A DNA stretch of 64,000 bases from Natrarchaeobius chitinivorans (lineage in GTDB: Archaea; Halobacteriota; Halobacteria; Halobacteriales; Natrialbaceae), in NCBI RefSeq assembly GCF_003841505.1, contig NZ_REGA01000005.1, positions 62,001 to 126,000 of the forward strand. The letters are read 5' to 3'. This document shows, one piece after another, positions 55,571 to 62,171 of the stretch. A model generated the notes under the pieces. The model was given only the letters and a program-made list of their open reading frames with translations, had not been told where the DNA came from and did not search any database. Made by a program: the position numbers and the translations under genes. The number at the start of each line of letters is the position of its first letter. Positions within the stretch are counted from its first letter, which is position 1.

Positions 55571-55580
55571 ATATAAATGC
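55571..55580 (-). promoter_or_regulatory. TATA box for E1 gene
   Basis: Minus-strand GCATTTATAT centred about 30 bp before the ATG at 55544. Confidence 0.65.
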
Positions 55581-55770
55581 GAGGGCAAACGGAATTGTCG
55601 CTCCGTACTGCATCGGATCGTTCTTCGAACCGGCATTCTTCCGTTTACCTCGACCGGTTAGGACAAATCACAGCGATTGATCGGCAACTTATACGGTTTA
55701 CTGCACCGATTAACCGATGCGACCACCGGACGGTCGCGGCTGTACCGCCAACGACGTACAGCAGGCCGGA

Positions 55771-57453
55771 TCAACTCATCCGTCCCCACTCGAGCGAAAA
55801 CGAGACGTCGTCGGAGAGGGAGCGCTTGACGTAACAGGCCCGCTCGGACTTGGTAACCGCCTTCTCGATCGTCGTATCGTCAACGTCTGTCTCGAGTCGC
55901 AGGTCGATGTCAACCGCTTCCAGCGGACCGTTCTCTGGTTGACCGGTTACGTTGCAAGCGATACCTCCCATTTCGATACCGTCGTTTTCGGCCACCTGAC
56001 GAAGTGTCAACGAGACGCACGAACCGAGCGCGCCGAGGAGGTGATCGACCGGCGATGGTGCAGTTCCCGTTCCACCGACCGATTCCGGTTCATCGAACGT
56101 CGTTGACCCGTACACGGTGTGGTATCGGCCTGCAAACTCTCTTTGGTTTTCGACTTGAATCTCTCGATCTGAGAGATCAGCGTTTATCTCGTTGGTTTCC
56201 GGGATTTCGGCTGGTCCGGGCTGGACCGTGACGCCCTCAGAAAAGAACTCGAGGAGGCATGCAGTGTCCGTCATCATGTCGACGAGACTGTCGAGGAATC
56301 GAGCGGCGTCGGCCCCGTTGACCACTCGGTGATCGAACGACAGGCTTAGTGACATCGTTCCGTCGGCCCGAATCCGGCCAACGCCAAGGATAGCGATTTC
56401 CGGCGGGTTGATGATCGGATCGAAGTTGTCGACGCCGAGCGGTCCCAGGTTCGAAATCGTGAACGTTCCGTTCGTGAGGTCGTCCGTCGTGAAATCCCCG
56501 GACTGAATCCGTTCGGTCCGCTCTGAGCGAGCCGTGCTGACGGCCTCGATGCTTTTTTCGGTGACTGTCGGAACGACCGGCGTGACGAGGCCATCTTCGA
56601 CGTCAACCGCCACACCGACGTTCACTTCGTCGATGAGTTTGTGCTCGCCGTCTTCGTAAACTGCGTTGAACTCGGGATGGGATTTCAGACACTTTCCAAC
56701 CGATTTGATCAGGAGATCTGTCAGCGAAATGTCCACTCCTCGACTCTTCGCTGCTTCTCTGACGTTTTGGAGGACCTCGGTGTCGAACGAACGGTTCAGT
56801 GTGACGTGGACGGCATTCCGATAACTCTCACCGAGCCGTCGTCCGACCGTCTCTTGCATACCCGACGTCTCCGCGACCTCGCGAACTGTCCTCGTCGCCG
56901 CGGCGTCGTCCTCGGTGGCTTCCAGGTGATCGTCAACGTCGTCTTCAGTTACGACGCCGCCCGGTCCGGTGCCGGAAACGGTCGTAAGGTTCACGCTCCG
57001 CTCTTCGGCGAGCCGTCTGGCACCCGGCGTCGCGCGAACGTCCGTGGAGTGTTGGTTTGCTTTCTCCCCACTCTGGTTTCCACCCTCCGAACTTGCCTCG
57101 TCCGGCGATCCCGAAGCGGATACCTCGGCCTCCGATCCGGTCGTCCCCCCGTTCTCGATCACAGCTTCGCTCAGGGGTTGTCCGAGTTCGTCTTCGAACG
57201 TCGAGAGATCCTCGTCCGGGTCTGCCAGAATACCCATCGCGGTTCCCGGCGAAACCGTCGTTCCTTCTGGGGTGAGAATTTTTCGAAGCGATCCTGCCTC
57301 TCGAGTTTCCACTTCCCTTGTCGTCTTCTCGGATTCAACGAGGGCGATCACTTCGCCTTCGTCTATCGAAGTACCTTCGTCGATTTCCCAGCTCAGAACT
57401 TCACCTTTGTCCATTGACATCCCTAGCTGAGGCATGCGGATGAGATATCCCAT
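55771..57453 (-). CDS. Dihydrolipoamide acyltransferase (E2) fused to OsmC peroxidase domain
   Basis: 560 residues with domains in order. Lipoyl domain 1-80 with the lipoyl-accepting Lys43 in LVESEKTTREVE. Acidic linker, then an E1/E3-binding peripheral domain about 137-176 (ATPGARRLAEERSVNL). Acyltransferase domain about 195-405 with His375 in SFDHRVVNGADAARF; the usual Asp of HRxxDG is Asn here. Then about 425-560 an OsmC/Ohr domain with both redox cysteines, Cys479 in LLGALGSCVSLTLR and Cys540 in SERACYVKRSLS, 61 residues apart as in OsmC. Ohr/OsmC peroxidases are known to be reduced by lipoylated proteins, so the fusion puts the reductant and peroxidase on one chain. No frameshift at the junction. 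Separately promoted upstream of E1. Confidence 0.93.
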   Translation of the reverse strand: MGYLIRMPQLGMSMDKGEVLSWEIDEGTSIDEGEVIALVESEKTTREVETREAGSLRKILTPEGTTVSPGTAMGILADPDEDLSTFEDELGQPLSEAVIENGGTTGSEAEVSASGSPDEASSEGGNQSGEKANQHSTDVRATPGARRLAEERSVNLTTVSGTGPGGVVTEDDVDDHLEATEDDAAATRTVREVAETSGMQETVGRRLGESYRNAVHVTLNRSFDTEVLQNVREAAKSRGVDISLTDLLIKSVGKCLKSHPEFNAVYEDGEHKLIDEVNVGVAVDVEDGLVTPVVPTVTEKSIEAVSTARSERTERIQSGDFTTDDLTNGTFTISNLGPLGVDNFDPIINPPEIAILGVGRIRADGTMSLSLSFDHRVVNGADAARFLDSLVDMMTDTACLLEFFSEGVTVQPGPAEIPETNEINADLSDREIQVENQREFAGRYHTVYGSTTFDEPESVGGTGTAPSPVDHLLGALGSCVSLTLRQVAENDGIEMGGIACNVTGQPENGPLEAVDIDLRLETDVDDTTIEKAVTKSERACYVKRSLSDDVSFSLEWGRMS

Positions 57454-57477
57454 TCTTGCCCGATGTTCCGAATACTT

Positions 57478-57488
57478 GGTTAAAAGAA
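57478..57488 (-). promoter_or_regulatory. TATA box for E2-OsmC gene
   Basis: Minus-strand TTCTTTTAACC centred 29 bp before the ATG at 57453. Confidence 0.6.
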
Positions 57489-57614
57489 TACGCATTGCGG
57501 TGAGATTAGCCGCACACGACTGTTAGAGTAGCTCTGGATCTCCCGTGGTTGGATTCGAACGGTTCTGATCCTGCAAGGGCCCCTTCGATTACCGCCCCTA
57601 CACGTCCAGTTAGG

Positions 57615-58337
57615 TTAAAAAAAGGATAACTTATTCCGGCGGTACAGCGAGAGCTCTGGTACCGCGGAGGACTCCAGTTCCGCAGCGAACGCGATCGTCT
57701 CAGCGACTTCCTCTGGTTCGGTAATTTCCCCTTCGTCGTATTTGTCTGCCCAAACTTGCGTCCTGACTTCCGATGGGTGGACAACCGTGACGCCAACCCC
57801 TCGTTCTCCCTCGCTCGCGAAGAGACTCAGTGCGAACCCTCGAATCCAACTTTTTGTGCCAGCGTACACAGGATTTTGGGGATATGGATATTCGGCGGCG
57901 TAGCTGCTGACAAAAATGAGATTCCCGCCAGACTCTCGGAGGTGGGGCAGCGCGGCTGTGGTCGTTAGAAAACTACTGCGGGCGTTGGTCGCCTGCATCA
58001 CTTCGAAGTCTTCGACCGATGTTCGGTCTATCGTTCCGCCGCTGCTTCTCCCGACGTTGCTAATGGCGACGTCGAGACTACCGAATTCGTCGACTGCGGC
58101 CCCGACGGCGGCTTCGACGTCGTCACGGTCTGTGGCGTCGCCCGGTGCCGCTACCGCCCTCGCGCCCGTCTCCGACTCGATCGAGTCCGCGACATCTTGG
58201 AGTCGATCTTCCCCCCGCGCCATCAGAACGACGTCGGCTCCGCGTCCGGCGAGTTCGCGTGCCGTTGCCCGTCCGATTCCGGCACTCGCGCCGGTGATAA
58301 TTGCAACGTTTTCTTTTAACCGCTCTTCGGATTCCAT
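57615..58337 (-). CDS. Short-chain dehydrogenase/reductase
   Basis: 240 residues. VAIITGASAGIGRATAREL (about 11-29) is the dinucleotide loop; SNVGRSSGG replaces the common NNAG; Ser in FVSSYAAEYP (about 141) and YAGTK (about 155) complete the active site. Oxidises or reduces an alcohol/ketone, possibly the diol or ketol feeding the E1-E2 pair. It shares the AGIGRATAREL/SGIGRATARKL loop and overall layout with the SDR at 58532, so the two look like diverged tandem duplicates. Confidence 0.9.
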   Translation of the reverse strand: MESEERLKENVAIITGASAGIGRATARELAGRGADVVLMARGEDRLQDVADSIESETGARAVAAPGDATDRDDVEAAVGAAVDEFGSLDVAISNVGRSSGGTIDRTSVEDFEVMQATNARSSFLTTTAALPHLRESGGNLIFVSSYAAEYPYPQNPVYAGTKSWIRGFALSLFASEGERGVGVTVVHPSEVRTQVWADKYDEGEITEPEEVAETIAFAAELESSAVPELSLYRRNKLSFF

Positions 58338-58362
58338 GGTGTCCTAACGATCGGATAGGAGT

Positions 58363-58371
58363 GTCTTAAGC
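58363..58371 (-). promoter_or_regulatory. TATA-like box for SDR gene
   Basis: Minus-strand GCTTAAGAC centred 30 bp before the ATG at 58337. Confidence 0.5.
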
Positions 58372-58427
58372 GTTTGTACGATCGTAGTTCGCCGAAACCA
58401 GAAGCGACCAGTAATCGAATTCACAAC

Positions 58428-58530
58428 GGTACGTTTATCATTTCACTGGCGACCGGGACTTTCAACGGCAAATTGTGATGGTACGTTTATCATTTCACTG
58501 GCGACCGGGACTTTCAACGGCAAATTGTGA
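58428..58530. repeat. Perfect 52-bp tandem duplication
   Basis: The unit beginning GGTACGTTTATCATTTCACT occurs at 58428 and 58480 with no mismatch. It ends one base from the stop of the upstream SDR gene, in the spacer before the downstream SDR gene. It could duplicate a regulatory or terminator site. Confidence 0.95.
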
Positions 58531-58531
58531 G

Positions 58532-59287
58532 TTACATCCCCGAAAACGCGTCTCGATTTACCACGTCGATTTCGCCGATGGTCGCCGGAGCCGTACAAGA
58601 GGCAGCGTACGCGATGGCGTCGGCGATGTCCTCTGCCTCGAGCGCCTCCCCCTCGTCGTATGAATTTCGATTCGCGTCCCGATACTCCGATCCGAACATC
58701 GTTCGCGTGTTTCCAGGATTCACGACCGAAACGGAGACGTTTTCACGGCCGAGTTGACCGGCGAGGCTGAGTGCAAACCCTCGTGTCCACCACTTGGAAG
58801 CGGCGTAGACCGGGTATTCTGTCCGGGGAAACTTTCCAGCCGAACTTCCGACGAGTACGAGGTTTCCTGTCGACTCGATGAGGTGGGGTGTCACTTCACG
58901 GGCCGTGAAGAACATCCCGTCGACATTGACTGACGTGACTGCTCGGTAATCTTCGGTCGTCATCTCTGCGATCGGACCGCCCCGGCCCGTGCCGGCGTTG
59001 CTGACGACGACATCTAACCCCCCGAATTCTTCTACGGTCCGCGATACCATTCGTTCGACCTGACTTTCGTCGGTTACGTCAGTTGGAACTGCGAGTGCGT
59101 CTCCGTCTTCTTCCTCGCCGATCGTTTCCGCGACGGTTTCGAGGCTGTCCTCGCTGCGTGCCGCGATCGCTACGTCAGCACCCAGCGATGCCAACTTCCG
59201 TGCTGTTGCACGGCCAATCCCCGAACTCGCACCGGTCACAAGCGCTCTCGAATCATTGAAGCCGTTTTCTACAATCTTCGATGACAT
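58532..59287 (-). CDS. Short-chain dehydrogenase/reductase
   Basis: 251 residues. VTGASSGIGRATARKL (about 17-32), SNAGTGRGG near 95, Ser in VLVGSSAGKFP (about 145) and YAASK (about 160) define a classical SDR. Also has PGNTRTMF near 190, the usual substrate-binding segment. Upstream member of a tandem SDR pair. A strong TATA box precedes it. Substrate unknown. Confidence 0.92.
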   Translation of the reverse strand: MSSKIVENGFNDSRALVTGASSGIGRATARKLASLGADVAIAARSEDSLETVAETIGEEEDGDALAVPTDVTDESQVERMVSRTVEEFGGLDVVVSNAGTGRGGPIAEMTTEDYRAVTSVNVDGMFFTAREVTPHLIESTGNLVLVGSSAGKFPRTEYPVYAASKWWTRGFALSLAGQLGRENVSVSVVNPGNTRTMFGSEYRDANRNSYDEGEALEAEDIADAIAYAASCTAPATIGEIDVVNRDAFSGM

Positions 59288-59310
59288 CTACCTCTGCCAA
59301 AGTGGCCTCG

Positions 59311-59320
59311 TATATTATTT
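59311..59320 (-). promoter_or_regulatory. TATA box for SDR gene
   Basis: Minus-strand AAATAATATA centred 28 bp before the ATG at 59287. Confidence 0.65.
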
Positions 59321-59545
59321 GTTGTGGTGTTCATTCCCCGTTCTCGCCGGTTACAACTGATAGGGATTATCGTAGCCTCCCGGAGGTCTCGAAACCGGGC
59401 CCTCGACACTGTGTCTCGGTTCTTCAGCGGGAAACTATGAACTCCTACGATAATCCCTATGAGTAGTCGCCGAAATCAAAGCGGAACGGTGCCCTGTTGG
59501 CGACCGAATCAACTGATGGATGGCAGATAGGGGCGCACTTTATAT

Positions 59546-59965
59546 TTACTCGAGTTCGCTATCGTAATCGATTTCATGGCACGCTATTTGTTCTTGCCAG
59601 TGCTCGGGAACGGAAGTCGACGTTCCGTCATCGTCGTCGCGAATCGCTTGCACTGTTCGAGCTGTCGCAGCCACGTCCCCGTCTGCTCGTATCTCGTACT
59701 CCATTGTGATACTACTCTCGCCGATATTGTCGACGCCGAGCGCGACGAGCACGTCCTGATCGAGTTCAATCGGGGCTGTATAGTCGATAGCCAGTCTCAC
59801 AATCACAGTATCGGTTCGCTCTAATCGTTCACCGACGACGTCACGAAAATACTCCAGGCGTGCAGCCTCGAGATAACTGGCGTACACGGCGTTGTTCACA
59901 TGGTTCATCGCGTCGATGTCGCGATAACGCGTCTGAATTTCGGTTTCGTAATTGTACGATGTCAC
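59546..59965 (-). CDS. Acyl-CoA thioesterase, 4-hydroxybenzoyl-CoA/FadM-like hotdog fold
   Basis: About 139 residues from a GTG at 59965; the frame continues upstream to 60103 but the extra part has no family resemblance. TRYRDIDAMNHVNNAVYASY (about 12-31) carries the catalytic Asp of the YbgC/FadM type; YLEAARLEYFRDVVGE and VRLAIDYTAPIELDQDVLV follow in the usual order. Hydrolyses an acyl-CoA, releasing CoA or removing dead-end thioesters from the pathway. The start is uncertain. Confidence 0.85.
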   Translation of the reverse strand: MTSYNYETEIQTRYRDIDAMNHVNNAVYASYLEAARLEYFRDVVGERLERTDTVIVRLAIDYTAPIELDQDVLVALGVDNIGESSITMEYEIRADGDVAATARTVQAIRDDDDGTSTSVPEHWQEQIACHEIDYDSELE

Positions 59966-60061
59966 ATTCGAATCCGTTGGATTGAACGCGCAATAGTGTT
60001 TCGGCAACACCATGCGGGAATCGCTGGTAAGGGGTGCAACACCCTGCCCGGAAACCCTTTG

Positions 60062-60076
60062 TTTCATAATGTGAAA
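60062..60076. promoter_or_regulatory. Operator-like palindrome, site 1
   Basis: TTTCATAATGTGAAA, 15 bp, just upstream of the thioesterase gene. Related sites at 60554 and 60727. Confidence 0.5.
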
Positions 60077-60258
60077 TACATACTGAGTCCTCATAACCCC
60101 CAACGATCGGTATTCGAATCGTTGGTGGGAAAGTGTGTGTTCGTATGATCATTACCTCATAACGATGGCAAACGATATAAATATACAAAATAACGTACTG
60201 AACTTCCAAAGATACGGCTCGCTCCGAAACGCTGTTTGAGTCTTCGCTTTATGAAATA

Positions 60259-60278
60259 TTACAAGAGTACTTTTGTAA
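60259..60278. promoter_or_regulatory. 20-bp near-perfect palindrome
   Basis: TTACAAGAGTACTTTTGTAA, palindromic with one mismatched pair. A half-site-like GTACCTTTGTAATG recurs near 60393. Regulator unknown. Confidence 0.45.
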
Positions 60279-60553
60279 ATACTGTGCCGGTCAAGGTGTA
60301 CCACCATCCGGAACCCTCTAACCACTCGGCCTACCGAACGCCCGGCCATCAGATCGTTGATATCCAGTGAGGACATCAGCTTTTACGACCGTACCTTTGT
60401 AATGTATTGTTTCCAATGGCACTAGTGCAAAGGGTGAGCGACACGTGACGGTCCAGCCACGGTTTCAATTGTACCGAGTTGAGGGTTTCGTCGTCACTGA
60501 TACGATATCTGCGAAGCTGTTTCGGTGCCTCCGCTTCTGAACCGTCCCGACTA

Positions 60554-60568
60554 TTTCACATCGTGAAA
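60554..60568. promoter_or_regulatory. Operator-like palindrome, site 2
   Basis: TTTCACATCGTGAAA, perfect arms around a three-base centre. Confidence 0.5.
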
Positions 60569-60726
60569 TGGTGGCCGGCGGGAGTCATCGCGTTGAGAGA
60601 GCCTGGTGGATCACGATACGGTCGAGTTGGGGCTGGCTTTCTCCTCTTTGATCGTCAAAGATCCACGCGAGTATCGATCAACTGTCGGCGATCGATCGAA
60701 GACGTGATTGGGCACCCCTGACGATG

Positions 60727-60741
60727 TTCCACGTCGTGAAA
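60727..60741. promoter_or_regulatory. Operator-like palindrome, site 3
   Basis: TTCCACGTCGTGAAA, one arm mismatch relative to site 2. Confidence 0.45.
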
Positions 60742-60820
60742 CGCGGCTTGTTACCAATCAACAGATTGCTGTCCGATCAGAAACCCGTTGGTTGCAACTT
60801 TCGTCGCGTACCTGACTTAC

Positions 60821-61963
60821 TCACGAGTCGGGAACGACGGACGGAACGCCGTTCTTTTTGAGTTGAGTGGCGATCGAATTTCGTTGTATCTCGTCTGTCC
60901 CGCCCGCGATCCGATTGAGGCGGGCGAGACGATACAGATACTCCAGTTCGTGTCCTCGCACGTACCCATTCGCTCCGTTTATTTGCACCGCCTCGTCGAC
61001 AACGTGGTCGACCATACGCGCTGCGTAGAGCTTTGCGATGGACGCCTCCATCCGAGTCGGGAATCGATCCATTTCGACGGCGCGGCGTGCAGCCTGATGG
61101 GTCAGGGCACGAGAGGCCTCCAGTTGCTTTACCATCTCGACGAGTTTCCACTCGATCCCCTGGAAGTCGCCGATCGGTTGATCGAACTGCGTCCGATTCT
61201 GTGCGTACTCGAGTGCCTGCTCCAGCGCGTTTGCGGCGATGAAGTTGCATTTCGTTGCGATTCCGAGCCGCTCCCAGTTGAGCGCCTTTAGTTGTGTGCC
61301 CCCGAGTTCGTCACCGTCCAGAAGGATATTCTCTTCAGGGATTCGAACGCCGTCGAAGTAATAGTGCGCCTGGGTGTGTCCGGCCATGTTCGTAAACGCC
61401 TCGAGTTCGACGCCTTCTTTATCCAAGTCTACGACCACGGTGCCGATCCCTTCGTCGAACTTGGCCCAGACGACCGCCGCATCCGCTGCCATCCCGAAGC
61501 TGATCCAGGTTTTCTGACCGTCCACTCGGTATCCGCTTTCGACTTCTTCGACGGTCGTTGACATCGATCGGATGTCGGATCCTGCGCTGGGCTCGGAGAT
61601 GGCGACGGACACGAGACTCTCACCGTCGATTACGCCGGGGAGGTACTTTTCCTTCGCAGTTGCAGTCCCGAACAAATCTATCTGCCTTGGCGCGACCGTG
61701 TGTTGAATGTTGAATATACGGGCGGTATCAGGACAGACACGGCCGACGACCTCCGCCATCAACAGGGCATCGTACTCCGACATTCCGGCTCCCCCGTACT
61801 CCGGGTCGAAGTTGATGCCGAGAAACCCGTGGTCGGCGAGAGTTTCGAGGTTCCGCCACGGAATTTCGTCACTCCACGTGAACGCCTTCTCGTCGAATTC
61901 GTTTCTCGCCAGGTCGTCGAGGGCGTTTACCATCATCCGTTGCTCGTTGGTCAGATCGTACAT
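60821..61963 (-). CDS. Acyl-CoA dehydrogenase
   Basis: 380 residues from the ATG at 61963. HGFLGINFDPEYGGAGMSEY (about 45-64), SVAISEPSAGSDIRSM (about 118) for FAD and substrate binding, and LNRIAGGTDEIQRNSIA near the end. The Glu of the common YEGT motif is absent (IAGGT), but NWERLGIA near 225 carries the Glu used as base in isovaleryl- and long-chain-type enzymes. Branched or bulky acyl-CoA is therefore likely. Electrons would pass to an ETF such as the one at 31282-33041. A TATA box is well placed. Confidence 0.93.
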   Translation of the reverse strand: MYDLTNEQRMMVNALDDLARNEFDEKAFTWSDEIPWRNLETLADHGFLGINFDPEYGGAGMSEYDALLMAEVVGRVCPDTARIFNIQHTVAPRQIDLFGTATAKEKYLPGVIDGESLVSVAISEPSAGSDIRSMSTTVEEVESGYRVDGQKTWISFGMAADAAVVWAKFDEGIGTVVVDLDKEGVELEAFTNMAGHTQAHYYFDGVRIPEENILLDGDELGGTQLKALNWERLGIATKCNFIAANALEQALEYAQNRTQFDQPIGDFQGIEWKLVEMVKQLEASRALTHQAARRAVEMDRFPTRMEASIAKLYAARMVDHVVDEAVQINGANGYVRGHELEYLYRLARLNRIAGGTDEIQRNSIATQLKKNGVPSVVPDS

Positions 61964-61990
61964 TACTGGCCTCAGCTTTCCGTCGTGCCA

Positions 61991-62000
61991 TAATAAGGAT
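61991..62000 (-). promoter_or_regulatory. TATA box for acyl-CoA dehydrogenase gene
   Basis: Minus-strand ATCCTTATTA centred about 31 bp before the ATG at 61963. Confidence 0.55.
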
Positions 62001-62171
62001 ACCGACGTGAGAAAGACAGCCCGCACGTCTGTGCAAGTCGATTGTTGTCTGTACGCAGCCTCCCTGATTGTCGGCTTGAGGACTACTCAAGGAGCGAACT
62101 CGGGGATAGTGCGTGAGGAATACCCTGAATCTCGTACGAGGGGTAATTCGAACCCAGCCCAAAGGTGGGGA

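Larger units (their letters stand above)
59966..60820. other. Regulatory-looking spacer without a clear gene
   Basis: About 850 bp between the thioesterase and acyl-CoA dehydrogenase genes. It contains three copies of a TTTCAC..GTGAAA palindrome and one 20-bp TTACAA/TTGTAA palindrome (listed). A 74-codon minus-strand frame (60152-60376) begins MSSLDINDLMAGRSVGR; I cannot support it as a gene. Confidence 0.5.

Noticed and set aside
57530-57575. tRNA T-loop (GTTCGAATCC on the minus strand)
   Set aside because: The flanking five bases do not pair and no cloverleaf can be built.
60296-60350. tRNA fragment on the minus strand (GGCCGAGTGGTTAGAG resembles a D-arm)
   Set aside because: No matching acceptor stem, anticodon arm or T-arm could be drawn; at most a chance or a very short remnant.
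60479-60721. 80-codon plus-strand frame
   Set aside because: Basic, low-acidity composition unlike halophile proteins; it overlaps operator-like palindromes.
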